The position numbers were made by a program, and so were the translations under genes. From Pseudomonas sp. Teo4 (GTDB lineage Bacteria; Pseudomonadota; Gammaproteobacteria; Pseudomonadales; Pseudomonadaceae): DNA of 64,000 nucleotides. The notes under the pieces were generated by a model that saw nothing but the letters and a program-made list of their open reading frames with translations, did not search any database and was not told where the DNA came from. Shown here piece after piece: positions 8,503 to 17,283 of this stretch. The stretch is from the NCBI RefSeq assembly GCF_034387475.1, contig NZ_JAXCIL010000001.1:1550001-1614000 (forward strand). Reading direction: 5' to 3'. Position 1 is the stretch's first letter. Each line of letters opens with the position of its first letter.

Positions 8503-9912
8503 TCAAGATTTGAAGCGCGCGACTTTTTGGTAACCCTCCCCAGGGTCCACGGTGATTTGTGAGAACACGAGAATCCCATCGCCTTGGAGGTCCATACCTT
8601 TTGCATTAAAGAGGTAGTCCTCTGGAGTGACTGCAGAGTAACCGCCAACACCAAAATTCACATCCAGCTCCCCATCGTATTCAAGTCGGACCAACTGGAG
8701 GTAGGAATCGCCCTCTGCATAGGTTGTTTCTCCGCCCAAGACCAATCTGCCTTTTGCGTCAAACCGAAGATGATTGAGCGTCATGCCTTTGTTTCGCTTC
8801 TGTTTCTCCCTGACTACGTTGCTCAGCCATTTAGGTAAACCGGGCGCAGCCTGTGGGTTGAACGGTATTGACTTGGTGAAGGCAGGTAACTCCTTTCCTG
8901 AAAAATCAAAGCCCCAAAGTTTGGTTGCTTCTGAAGTGTTATGAAATGCAGCTGTGCTTACGACAACCCGATTTTTATGTGCAGCCAGGCCAACATGAAG
9001 CGGGGATCCGGGGATCTCGATATGACCTACATCATTGGCAAATTTTTCGTCAAGTGTGGCATTGGGCTTGAAACGTTGCAGGTAACACTTGTCTTCGCCG
9101 AACGTGACGCCAAGCACGAAGAAACCACCGTCTTCCAGAAACGCAACCCGATAAGGGCTGAGCAGCTTGCCGTCGAACTTGGGAAGTCTGACCTGGCTCT
9201 GGATGCCATCCGCGCCCAAGCCGGTTCCAGGTTTACCGTCTTTTGCGTTGAGCACGGCGCACCATATCGACTCGTCTTCAACGCCGTTTACAACCGTGGA
9301 GCCATAAAAAAGGACTGTGATTTTTTCGTTTGTGCAGGCCAGCTTTTGTTGAAAGCGATAGTCAAACAATTGGTCCGGCTTTGCCTCTTTGTGCTGCGCG
9401 GATTTCGAAATTTTGTGGGCTTCAGCTAGTTTTCCAGTAGCGTGCGGTAGTGCCAGAGGTGGGCTTGGAAGGGCAACTCCGTCATTGCCGAACTCAACGA
9501 TTTTTTGCAGGTCCATACCATAACTTTGAATGGCAATATGTCGCGCAAAGCTGCCGTCCTCGGCATAATAAAAAGGCGATGCAGTAAAGAAACGTTGCTC
9601 GCCATCCACTTCGCCAAGGGTCATGGTGTAGTATGCCCATTGTTTTTTTGGTATTAACTTACGGACGGGAACATGCTTTGTCACTCCGTCCCACTGGCCA
9701 CTGCTATATATCCGCGTCAGAAATCCGTCTTCTTCGTACACGTCATCTGGGTTGTGACCAAAAAAGACCATGCTACCATCCGAAGCTGTTGCGTAGGCTT
9801 GTACCTGCAGGGAATACCGATCTGTATTTTCCTTGTCTTGAGCTGGAACCGTAGCTTGGCCACTTATGCCATAGGTTGGGTCGATGTAACCCGAATCGTC
9901 TGATTTTGCCAT
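8503..9912 (-). CDS. Delta-60 repeat protein, paralog 2
   Basis: The protein has 469 residues and is homologous along its length to the protein at 4144-5592. Shared blocks include DDSMVFVGHNP against DGSMVFFGHNP, the LDENF/LDEKF repeats, and the parallel runs H.G.A..KN..VVSTA.FH and LR.D..GRLVL.G. It ends in LDVNFGVGGYSAV plus a final repeat. The N-terminal KKPG repeat of paralog 1 is missing. The start is decided by GGAG, which is seven bases before the ATG at 9912 but only one base before the in-frame ATG at 9918. No secretion signal is visible. Function is unknown; a recognition or structural propeller is an inference. Confidence 0.75.
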   Translation of the reverse strand: MAKSDDSGYIDPTYGISGQATVPAQDKENTDRYSLQVQAYATASDGSMVFFGHNPDDVYEEDGFLTRIYSSGQWDGVTKHVPVRKLIPKKQWAYYTMTLGEVDGEQRFFTASPFYYAEDGSFARHIAIQSYGMDLQKIVEFGNDGVALPSPPLALPHATGKLAEAHKISKSAQHKEAKPDQLFDYRFQQKLACTNEKITVLFYGSTVVNGVEDESIWCAVLNAKDGKPGTGLGADGIQSQVRLPKFDGKLLSPYRVAFLEDGGFFVLGVTFGEDKCYLQRFKPNATLDEKFANDVGHIEIPGSPLHVGLAAHKNRVVVSTAAFHNTSEATKLWGFDFSGKELPAFTKSIPFNPQAAPGLPKWLSNVVREKQKRNKGMTLNHLRFDAKGRLVLGGETTYAEGDSYLQLVRLEYDGELDVNFGVGGYSAVTPEDYLFNAKGMDLQGDGILVFSQITVDPGEGYQKVARFKS

Positions 9913-9967
9913 ATTCATGCTCCTTAAGTTAACGAGCAATTAGAGTAAGCACGCTTTGAATTGGCCG

Positions 9968-9987
9968 AAACTGGCATTTTTGTCAGG
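9968..9987 (-). promoter_or_regulatory. Second copy of the delta-60 upstream element
   Basis: It shares 17 of 20 positions with 5646-5665, including the core GCATTTTT. It sits about 55 bases before the start of the second delta-60 gene. Confidence 0.4.
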
Positions 9988-10075
9988 TGATTGCGGACGA
10001 TTTACTCCGAAGTGGGTAACTGATGTCGTATTTAGTGTGCGTTGTCATGCTCTTGCGACAACCCACAATCTGAGG

Positions 10076-11047
10076 TTATGTGGTGCCGCCCAACACCTGA
10101 AACTGGTCCAATACCCAGTCCCGCAACCGACGACAACTGGAGTCATGCTCTTTGTCGTCGTTGAAGGCCAGAAAGTGGAAGGTGTCCTTGAGCTCCAGCT
10201 GCTCTGCCACCGGCCGCACCAGCAGGCCCTGGGCCACCAACGGTGCCACCAGATGGTCCCAGCCCAGCGCCACGCCCTGGCCACCCAAAGCCAATTGCAC
10301 CAACAGGTTGTAGTCGTTGGCATTGAAGAAATGAGGCGCGGTATTGGCACGGCTCTTCAGGTCGACATCGTGGAATGCCAGCCAAACGTTCCAGTCGATG
10401 TGCTCGGCGACCTGCGAGCGACCATAAGGGCTGAGGTTGAGCAACGAACCATCGCGCATCCCTTCAAGCGTGCCCAGTTCCGGGTGCTGCGCCAGATATT
10501 GCGGGCTGCATATGGGGTAGATCAGGTCGTGGTTGAGCGGGTGGCAGCTGTATCCCGCCTGGATCTTGCCCAGTTTGGTGATGTAGATGTCCGGCCTGAC
10601 ACCCGGCTCCATGGCCAGGAAATTCTGTGTGGTCACCAGGTTGATGTCGATATCCGGGTTCTGCTCGAAAAACATCGGCATCCGCGGCCCGAGCCACAGC
10701 GCGGCGAAGGCGGGCGAGCAGCACAGGGTCACCACATGCTTGGTATTGGTGTTGCTGCGGATTCGTTCGGCGGCCTGGGAAATGTTGACGAACGACAACT
10801 GCACCGCATCGAAGAAGATCGAACCCGCCACGGTCAGTTCCACCGCGCGGCCCACCCGATTGAAAAGCTCTGCGCCCAGGTAGGTCTCCAGTTCACGGAT
10901 CTGCCGGCTCACGGCCGCCTGGGTGACGCACAGGGCCTCGGCGGCGCGGGTGAAGTTCTGGTACTTGGCGGCAGCGACGAAGACTTTCACGGCGCGCAGC
11001 GAGGGCATCTTGATCAGCGTCTGATCGGGTTCGGAGTGTCTGACCAT
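10076..11047 (-). CDS. LysR-family regulator (GcvA-like)
   Basis: The protein has about 323 residues. The N-terminal winged HTH is typical (FVAAAKYQNFTRAAEALCVT, then SRQIRELETYLGAELFNR), followed by a periplasmic-binding-like effector domain. The spacing and wording are those of the GcvA/AmpR subgroup. It is transcribed away from the betaine-type ABC transporter across about 360 bases, so control of that operon is the simplest guess. The frame extends to a TTG at 11074, and a later ATG exists at 11008; no start has a good ribosome site. Confidence 0.85.
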   Translation of the reverse strand: MVRHSEPDQTLIKMPSLRAVKVFVAAAKYQNFTRAAEALCVTQAAVSRQIRELETYLGAELFNRVGRAVELTVAGSIFFDAVQLSFVNISQAAERIRSNTNTKHVVTLCCSPAFAALWLGPRMPMFFEQNPDIDINLVTTQNFLAMEPGVRPDIYITKLGKIQAGYSCHPLNHDLIYPICSPQYLAQHPELGTLEGMRDGSLLNLSPYGRSQVAEHIDWNVWLAFHDVDLKSRANTAPHFFNANDYNLLVQLALGGQGVALGWDHLVAPLVAQGLLVRPVAEQLELKDTFHFLAFNDDKEHDSSCRRLRDWVLDQFQVLGGTT

Positions 11048-11404
11048 GGTGGTGGGGGCGAAGTCCTTCGGCAAGCCAATCGATTCACTCTAGCGGTTCG
11101 GCATTGTTCGGTAAACCAACACTGTCTGCGGCGCAGCTTTCAGCGCGATTGATAACTTCAGGTAATGGTTTGCGCCATGCAAATGTCGTTGGACCCCTGC
11201 TGGCACAAGGCCTAACGTTAAACCAACGGCGCGACATCCGAGACACCGATGTCGAATAACTTTGAAGCAGGACTTTCTGCGTGCCGGTTTTGACTCACGT
11301 TCGAATTTGAACGGACTGCCAAGCGTACTCGCACTGATCTCTACCCGCCTTATTGAAAGTGCGATGTTGATTGATTGGTTTATAAGCATAATAAAGAGGG
11401 TCGT
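11048..11404. other. Divergent promoter region, LysR / ABC transporter
   Basis: There is no gene in these 357 bases. They separate the divergent regulator and transporter genes and must hold both promoters. I could not pick a convincing sigma-70 pair or LysR box. GAGGG at 11396-11400 is the ribosome site of the ATPase gene. Confidence 0.5.
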
Positions 11405-12565
11405 ATGAGCCATGCCGATGAGATTCTTTCGGTAAAGAACATTTTCAAGGTCTTCGGTCCCAACCCGGACATGGCCATGGAAATGCTTCGCAAGGGTGCC
11501 GACAAGAACGAAATCTTCAGCAAGACCGGCCATGTCGTCGGCGTGTTCGATGCAAGCTTTTCCGTCAAGCGTGGCGAGATCTTCGTCATCATGGGCCTGT
11601 CCGGTTCGGGCAAGTCGACCATGGTGCGGCTGTTCAACCGCCTGATCGAACCCACTTCCGGCAGCATCCACCTCAACGGCCGTGAAATCACCGGGCTGTC
11701 CGACAAGGACCTGCTCGACGTAAGGCGCAAGGACATGGGCATGGTGTTCCAGTCCTTCGCGCTGATGCCGCACATGAGCGTGCTGCAGAACACCGCCTTC
11801 GGCCTGGAGATTGCCGGAGTAGCGGAAGCCGAGCGCCACAGCCGTGCCCGCGAGGCTTTGAGCCAAGTGGGCCTGGCTGGCCACGAGCACAGCTACCCGC
11901 ATCAGCTGTCCGGCGGCATGCAGCAACGCGTGGGCCTGGCCCGGGCACTGGCGAACGACCCGACCATCCTGTTGATGGACGAAGCGTTCTCGGCCCTCGA
12001 CCCGTTGATTCGCCACGAGATGCAGGGCGAGCTGATGCGCCTGCAGGCCGAGCAGCAACGCACCATCATTTTCATTTCCCACGACATCGAAGAGGCCATC
12101 CGTATCGGCCACCGCATCGCCATCATGGAGGGCGGCCGGGTGGTGCAGATCGGCACGCCCCAGGAGCTGATCAACCAGCCGGCCAACGACTACGTGCGCA
12201 CCTTCTTCAAGAGCTACGACAGCTCGCGGGTGCTCAAGGCCGGCGACGTGGCCAAGTTCGACCCGGCGGTGGTGTGCAAGGTCAACGGCAAGGCGCCGAG
12301 CTTCCAGGCCGGGGTGCCGTTCGGCTACCTGGTGGACGATCGCGGCCAGTTGCTCGGCGTGGTCGACACCGACGCCAACGGCGCGAGCGCCAGTGAGCGC
12401 TACAGCCTGCACGAGCAGCAGCCGGTGTACACCGATACGCCGCTGCATGAGGTGCTGGGCATCGCAGCCGACCTGCCGTACCCGGTGCCAGTGCTCGATC
12501 GCAATGGGGCCTTCACCGGCACCCTGTCGAAAAACGAGCTGCTGCAGACCCTGAGCCGCCACTAA
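11405..12565 (+). CDS. Glycine betaine/choline-type ABC transporter ATPase (ProV/ChoV-like)
   Basis: This is the ATPase of a quaternary-amine uptake system, with 386 residues. Walker A is GLSGSGKST (64-72), the signature is LSGGMQQRVGLARA, and Walker B runs into LLMDEAFSALDP. The extension before Walker A (PNPDMAMEMLRKGADKNEI) is typical of ProV/OpuAA. The C-terminal ~100 residues form a degenerate CBS-type region used by this family for ionic-strength sensing. The start is chosen at the ATG preceded by GAGGG, ten codons inside the open frame. It is the first gene of a three-gene operon. Confidence 0.92.
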   Translation: MSHADEILSVKNIFKVFGPNPDMAMEMLRKGADKNEIFSKTGHVVGVFDASFSVKRGEIFVIMGLSGSGKSTMVRLFNRLIEPTSGSIHLNGREITGLSDKDLLDVRRKDMGMVFQSFALMPHMSVLQNTAFGLEIAGVAEAERHSRAREALSQVGLAGHEHSYPHQLSGGMQQRVGLARALANDPTILLMDEAFSALDPLIRHEMQGELMRLQAEQQRTIIFISHDIEEAIRIGHRIAIMEGGRVVQIGTPQELINQPANDYVRTFFKSYDSSRVLKAGDVAKFDPAVVCKVNGKAPSFQAGVPFGYLVDDRGQLLGVVDTDANGASASERYSLHEQQPVYTDTPLHEVLGIAADLPYPVPVLDRNGAFTGTLSKNELLQTLSRH

Positions 12566-12586
12566 TCGTCGAAGAGGTATGCCTTC

Positions 12587-13540
12587 ATGTCCGAATTCAG
12601 CCTGCTAGACCCGTTCCAGGCGGCCACCATTCCGCTGGGCGACTGGGTCACCGCAACCCTCAATTTCCTCGTGCACAACTTCCGCGAGGTGTTCCGCGCC
12701 ATTCGCTGGCCGATCGACCAGGTGCTCAATGGCATCGAGTTCACCCTGCAAAGCATCCCGCCAACCATCGGCATCATCCTGTCGTCGCTGCTGGGTTGGC
12801 AGCTGGCGGGCAAGCGCATGGCCATCCTGTGCTTTGTCACCTTGACCTTGCTGGGCCTGATCGGTGTCTGGGCCGAATCGATGACCACCCTGGCGCTGGT
12901 GCTGACCTCGGTGTTCTTCTGCGCGGTCATCGGCATTCCGCTGGGCATCGTCTGCGCCCGCAGCGACACATTGGAGCGCATCATTCGCCCGGTGCTCGAC
13001 GCCATGCAGACGCTGCCGGCGTTCGTCTACCTGGTGCCGGTGGTGATGCTGTTTGGTATCGGTAACGTGCCGGGTGTGCTGGTGACCATCGTGTTCGCCC
13101 TGCCGCCGCTGGTGCGCCTGACCAACCTGGGCATCCGCCAGGTGCCGGAAGACAAGATCGAAGCAGCCCGCGCCTTTGGCTGCACCCCCCGGCAGATGCT
13201 GACCCGCGTGCAACTGCCACTGGCCACCTCGACCATCATGGCCGGCCTCAACCAGACCCTGATGCTGTCGCTGTCGATGGTGGTGATCGCCTCGATGATT
13301 TCCGTCGGCGGCCTGGGCCAGATGGTGCTGCGTGGTATCGGCCGCCTGGACATGGGCCTGGCCACTGTCGGTGGCGTCGGGCTGGTGCTGCTGGCCATCT
13401 TCCTCGACCGCCTGACCCAGGCCATGGGCGCGCGTACCAGCGCCGACCCGAGCCTGCGCTGGTACCACACCGGCCCCGTGGGCGCGGTACTGCGCCTGTG
13501 TGGCGTGGCGCAACCGCAAGGGCAGCGCAAGACTGCCTGA
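12587..13540 (+). CDS. Glycine betaine/choline-type ABC transporter permease (ProW/ChoW-like)
   Basis: This inner-membrane permease has 317 residues. The soluble N-terminus ([19 protein letters not shown]) is followed by six to seven hydrophobic segments. The cytoplasmic coupling loop [12 protein letters not shown] (about residue 195) contacts the ATPase. It lies 21 bases after the ATPase gene, with GAAGAGG before the ATG. The family imports glycine betaine, choline, carnitine or proline betaine for osmoprotection or as carbon and nitrogen sources. Confidence 0.92.
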   Translation: MSEFSLLDPFQAATIPLGDWVTATLNFLVHNFREVFRAIRWPIDQVLNGIEFTLQSIPPTIGIILSSLLGWQLAGKRMAILCFVTLTLLGLIGVWAESMTTLALVLTSVFFCAVIGIPLGIVCARSDTLERIIRPVLDAMQTLPAFVYLVPVVMLFGIGNVPGVLVTIVFALPPLVRLTNLGIRQVPEDKIEAARAFGCTPRQMLTRVQLPLATSTIMAGLNQTLMLSLSMVVIASMISVGGLGQMVLRGIGRLDMGLATVGGVGLVLLAIFLDRLTQAMGARTSADPSLRWYHTGPVGAVLRLCGVAQPQGQRKTA

Positions 13541-13615
13541 GCACCCCCTGAGCACCCTGTAGTTACGTTCGAACTGCCGCACTTGAAGATAAAAATCAGA
13601 AGAAGGTAAGCGACG

Positions 13616-14644
13616 ATGTACGAATCCAAGTTCTCCCGCAGCATCCTGCAATGCGCCAGTGCGCTGACCCTGGCGATGGCCGCCCTGTGCGCCAACGCGT
13701 CGGCCGACAAACCCGGTGAAGGGGTCAAGGTGACGCCAATCTTCCCGTCCATCGCCGAAGAGCGTTTCCGTGGCGAAGTGGCCATGGAGGGCCTGCGCGA
13801 GCTGGGCTACAAGGTCCAGGAGCCGAAGGAGACCGAATACGGCGTGATGATGGTGGCGCTGGCCAATGGCGACGCGGACTTCACCGTGCACCTGTGGGAG
13901 AAGCTGCACGCCAAGTTCTACGAGCAGGCCGGTGGTGACGATGTGATGGTCAAGACCGGCAACATTCTCCCAGGTGTTGCCCAGGGCTACCTGATCGATA
14001 AGAAAACCGCCGACCAGTACAACATCAAGTACATCACCGACCTGAAGAAGCCCGAGATCGCCAAGCTGTTCGACACCGACGGTGACGGCAAGGCCGACAT
14101 GACCGGTTGCAACCCTGGTTGGGGCTGTGAATTGGTGATTTCCCACCATATGAAAGCATACGACCTGGGCAAGACGGTGAACGTCAACCAGGGCTCGTAC
14201 TTCGCCCTGATGGCCGACACCATCACCCGCTTCAAGGAAGGCAAGCCGATCCTGTACTTCACCTGGGTGCCGCAGTGGATCGCCAGTGTATTGGTCGAGG
14301 GCAAGGACGTGGTCTGGCTGGAAGTGCCCAAGACCGACCTGCCTGACGGCAACAATGACGTCGACACGATGTACCACGGCAAGAACCTTGGTTTTGCCAT
14401 CGACAAGGTGGTGGCGGTGCTGAACAAGGACTTCGCCGAAGAGAACCCGGCAGCGGTGAAGTTCCTGTCGTTGGTGCAGATCAGCACTGATGACGAGAGC
14501 AACCAGAACCTGAAGATGCAGCAGGGCGAGAAAAAGCCTGCCGACATCACCCGCCACGCCAAGGAGTGGGTTGCCGCGCATCGCCAGCAGTTCGATGAGT
14601 GGTTGCAGGCCTCGCGAGCGGCGGCTACCCAGGCTAGCAAGTAA
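13616..14644 (+). CDS. Glycine betaine/choline-type periplasmic binding protein (ProX/OpuAC family)
   Basis: The protein has 342 residues with a signal peptide to about residue 30 (ALCANASA). It has the ProX hallmark TGCNPGWGCE after a calcium-loop-like DTDGDGKADM, and several Trp residues (HLWEKLHAKF, YFTWVPQW, DVVWLEVP) able to form the aromatic cage for a trimethylammonium group. AGAAGG precedes the ATG. It completes the ATPase-permease-binding protein operon; a REP pair follows its stop. Confidence 0.92.
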   Translation: MYESKFSRSILQCASALTLAMAALCANASADKPGEGVKVTPIFPSIAEERFRGEVAMEGLRELGYKVQEPKETEYGVMMVALANGDADFTVHLWEKLHAKFYEQAGGDDVMVKTGNILPGVAQGYLIDKKTADQYNIKYITDLKKPEIAKLFDTDGDGKADMTGCNPGWGCELVISHHMKAYDLGKTVNVNQGSYFALMADTITRFKEGKPILYFTWVPQWIASVLVEGKDVVWLEVPKTDLPDGNNDVDTMYHGKNLGFAIDKVVAVLNKDFAEENPAAVKFLSLVQISTDDESNQNLKMQQGEKKPADITRHAKEWVAAHRQQFDEWLQASRAAATQASK

Positions 14645-14663
14645 ACCGTTTGAATCGCGGTGT

Positions 14664-14754
14664 CCCTTTCGCGGGTAAACCCGCTCCCACAGATTCACCT
14701 CAGCCTTCAAGGCCTGTGCAATACCTGTGGGAGCGGGTTTACCCGCGAAAGGGG
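14664..14754. repeat. REP pair (inverted)
   Basis: CGCGGGTAAACCCGCTCCCACAG at the left is inverted as CTGTGGGAGCGGGTTTACCCGCG at the right, the classic P. putida 35-bp REP type. It lies between the binding-protein gene and the AraC regulator and may protect or end the transporter mRNA. Confidence 0.85.
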
Positions 14755-14783
14755 CGCCGCAATCCGCGCATTGAGTCAACGTA

Positions 14784-15839
14784 ATGAGCCATTTCGAAAG
14801 CATCCTCAAGAACACCAACCTGGCCCACCTCGACCCGGCCGGCCGCACCTCACTGTCGCTGCCGTGTCGCCGGGTGGCCTTCGTCCTGCGCGAGCACTTT
14901 TCCATGATGGCTTTCACCGCCGCCATGGACACGCTGGTCACCGCCAACCTCATGAGCGCGGCGCCGCTGTTCGACATCCAGGTGGTGGGCGAGGGTGCGC
15001 AGGTGATGAGCGACCTGGGCATCGCCTTGCCAGTCAATAATGCGCTGTCCGAACTGAACGGGCAGGGGCTGGATATCCTGCTGGTGTGCGGCGGCTTTCG
15101 CGTGCGTCTGGAAGCCGACCCGCTGCTGCGCGGCAAGCTGCGCCAGGCCGAGCAATACGGTTGTCAGCTCGGCGGGCTGTGGAACGGTGCCTACTTCCTG
15201 GCCGAGGCGGGGCTGCTCAATGACCACGACTGCGCATTCCACCCGGATGGCCGGGCGATGATGAGCGAGCTGTTCCCCAAGGTGCGTATCACCCGCCAGG
15301 CCCATGTACTCGACCCTCGACGCATGAGCTGCGCGGGCGCCAGCAGTGCGCTGGACATGATGCTCGCCTTGCTGGAGCAAAAGGGAGGCGAGGGTTTGCG
15401 CAAAGCGGTGGAGCAGATGCTGGCGTGCGACCGTTCGCGGGTGCTGAGCGACGTGCCGGCAAGTGCGCCGGAAGTCGACCCGAGCCTGCCCAGAGGCGTG
15501 CGGCTGGCGCTTGAACTGATGCATGCAAACATCGAGGACCCGATCAGCATCGATGAAATCGCCGAGCATGCCGGGCTGTCCCGCCGGCATCTTGAGCGTT
15601 TGTTCCGCCGCCATGTGCAGGCCACGCCACCGCGTTATTACTTGGAACTGCGCCTGACCCATGCGCGGCAGTTGTTGCAGCACACCAGCAAGTCGTTGAC
15701 CGAAGTCGCGGTGGCCAGCGGATTTGTCAGCTTTCCGCATTTCTACCGACGTTTTCGTGAGCTGTTCGCCATCGCACCGCGCCAGTTCCGGGCGCGCAGC
15801 CAGGGCTGGGCGGGGCGGCAGGAAGCGGCTGTGCATTGA
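14784..15839 (+). CDS. GATase1-like AraC-family regulator (GbdR/CdhR type)
   Basis: The protein has 351 residues. The N-terminal DJ-1/PfpI-like domain (about 25-210) lacks a conserved active Cys, having GLWNGAYFLAEAG at the nucleophile elbow, as in other regulatory GlxA-type proteins. The C-terminal double HTH of the AraC family is clear (ISIDEIAEHAGLSRRHLERLFRRH, then SLTEVAVASGFVSFPHFYRRF). Regulators of this architecture control choline, betaine, carnitine and arginine use in Pseudomonas. Its place after the betaine-type transporter fits a GbdR or CdhR relative. No betaine demethylase or carnitine dehydrogenase genes are in the window. Confidence 0.88.
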   Translation: MSHFESILKNTNLAHLDPAGRTSLSLPCRRVAFVLREHFSMMAFTAAMDTLVTANLMSAAPLFDIQVVGEGAQVMSDLGIALPVNNALSELNGQGLDILLVCGGFRVRLEADPLLRGKLRQAEQYGCQLGGLWNGAYFLAEAGLLNDHDCAFHPDGRAMMSELFPKVRITRQAHVLDPRRMSCAGASSALDMMLALLEQKGGEGLRKAVEQMLACDRSRVLSDVPASAPEVDPSLPRGVRLALELMHANIEDPISIDEIAEHAGLSRRHLERLFRRHVQATPPRYYLELRLTHARQLLQHTSKSLTEVAVASGFVSFPHFYRRFRELFAIAPRQFRARSQGWAGRQEAAVH

Positions 15840-15859
15840 GTTTCTGTTTCCTGTGATGG

Positions 15860-15950
15860 CCCTTTCGCGGCTAAAGCCGCTCCCACAGGTATTGCACAGC
15901 TCTTGAAAGCTGAAGTGAACCTGTGGGAGCGGGTTTACCCGCGAAGAGGC
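15860..15950. repeat. REP pair (inverted)
   Basis: CGCGGCTAAAGCCGCTCCCACAG faces CTGTGGGAGCGGGTTTACCCGCG about 35 bases away. The rest of the 362-base interval up to benR (15951-16201) holds no gene and should carry the benR promoter. Confidence 0.85.
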
Positions 15951-16201
15951 CGATGCAGGAAAAACTGTTCGGTAAACGAACGCTTCTCGCTTCCTGATTG
16001 TTCGCTATCCGCACATCCATTCCGGCAGTCACATTGCCTAACCCCCACCGTTTTGCTTAGTGTGTGGCATTGGCCGACGGTCGCCTGCCCCTCAAGAAGC
16101 GCCATTGGCCCGATAGAATAACCGTGAACGACCGCAACCACGGGCCGCAAGGCCGGTAGGAAGCGGCGCCCAGAACAATAACGATGCCGAGTGCCTTGCC
16201 T

Positions 16202-17158
16202 ATGGAAAGCCGCCTGCTGAGCGAACGCAGTAGCGTGTTCCATCACGCCGACCCCTATGCCGTGTCCGATTACGTGAACCAGCACGTGGGCCACCACTGC
16301 ATCGGCCTGTCCCGCACCACCCACCCCCAGGCCAGCCTCAGCCACCGCAAGTTCGCCGACCTCGACCTGTGCCGCATCAGCTACGGCGGCAGCGTGCGGG
16401 TCACCTCGCCAGCGCTGGAAACCATCTACCACCTGCAGGTGCTGCTCAACGGCAACTGCCTGTGGCGTGGGCACCAGCGCGAGCATCATCTGGTGCCAGG
16501 CGAGCTGTTGCTGATCAACCCCGACGACCCGGTGGACCTGACCTATTCGGAAGACTGCGAGAAGTTCATCCTCAAGGTGCCGACGCACTTGCTCGATTCC
16601 ATCTGCGATGAGCAACGCTGGCACAGGCCTGATGGCGGTGTGCGCTTCCTGCGCAACCACTATCGGCTGGAGGAGCTCGATGGCTTCGTCAATCTGCTGG
16701 CCATGGTTTGCCATGAGGCCGAGGTAAACGACTCATTGCCGCGGGTACAAGGCCATTACAGCCAGATCGTCGCCAGCAAGCTGTTGACCCTGATGAACAC
16801 CAACATTCGCCGGGAAAGCCTGGGTTCACCTGGGGCAAGCCTTGAGCGGATTCTCGACTACATCGACCGTAACCTGAAGCTCGAACTGGCTGCCGAAACA
16901 CTGGCAGAGCAGGCGTGCATGAGTGTGCGGTCTTTGTATGCGCTGTTCGACCGGCATCTTGCAACCACGCCTAAACAATATGTACGCCAGCGCAAGCTGG
17001 AACAGGTGCATGCCTGCCTGAGCGATGCCAGTTGCACGGTACGCAGTGTCACCGAACTGGCCATGGACTATGGCTTCCTGCATCTGGGGCGTTTTTCCGA
17101 GCATTACCGGCAGCGCTTTGGAGAACTGCCGTCGGAAACCTACCGCAAACGGCGCTGA
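16202..17158 (+). CDS. benR: BenR, XylS/AraC-family activator of benzoate genes
   Basis: BenR binds benzoate and activates the ben operon. The protein has 318 residues and can be aligned along its length with TOL-plasmid XylS (HADPYAVSDYVNQHVG, DLCRISYGGSVRV, GELLLINPDD, LTYSEDCEKF, TELAMDYGF). The C-terminal AraC HTH pair spans about 215-318. The start is the ATG that gives MESRLLSERS, matching XylS; an in-frame ATG six codons earlier exists. It sits just before benA and its own target sites, in the same direction. Confidence 0.95.
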   Translation: MESRLLSERSSVFHHADPYAVSDYVNQHVGHHCIGLSRTTHPQASLSHRKFADLDLCRISYGGSVRVTSPALETIYHLQVLLNGNCLWRGHQREHHLVPGELLLINPDDPVDLTYSEDCEKFILKVPTHLLDSICDEQRWHRPDGGVRFLRNHYRLEELDGFVNLLAMVCHEAEVNDSLPRVQGHYSQIVASKLLTLMNTNIRRESLGSPGASLERILDYIDRNLKLELAAETLAEQACMSVRSLYALFDRHLATTPKQYVRQRKLEQVHACLSDASCTVRSVTELAMDYGFLHLGRFSEHYRQRFGELPSETYRKRR

Positions 17159-17184
17159 CAGGTTTTAGGTCACGCACCATCACT

Positions 17185-17220
17185 TGCACAAAACGGATAG
17201 CACTCTGCACGCAACGGATA
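17185..17220 (+). promoter_or_regulatory. Two BenR/XylS-type direct-repeat half-sites before benA
   Basis: TGCACAAAACGGATA (17185-17199) and TGCACGCAACGGATA (17206-17220) both match the XylS/BenR consensus TGCA-N6-GGNTA perfectly. They are 21 bases apart, that is, two helical turns. A possible -10 (TGTAAT, 17233-17238) puts the -35 region inside the downstream box, as at the TOL Pm promoter. benA starts at 17284. Confidence 0.9.
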
Positions 17221-17283
17221 TTGTCATCACCCTGTAATCCCTAACCTGACATGGCCTTACCAATAACAATGGAGACCCTGGCC

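Noticed and set aside
12605..15136. 843-codon minus-strand frame opposite the ABC transporter genes
   Set aside because: It spans three well-supported genes on the other strand and has low-complexity His/Gln/Arg composition typical of an antisense frame.
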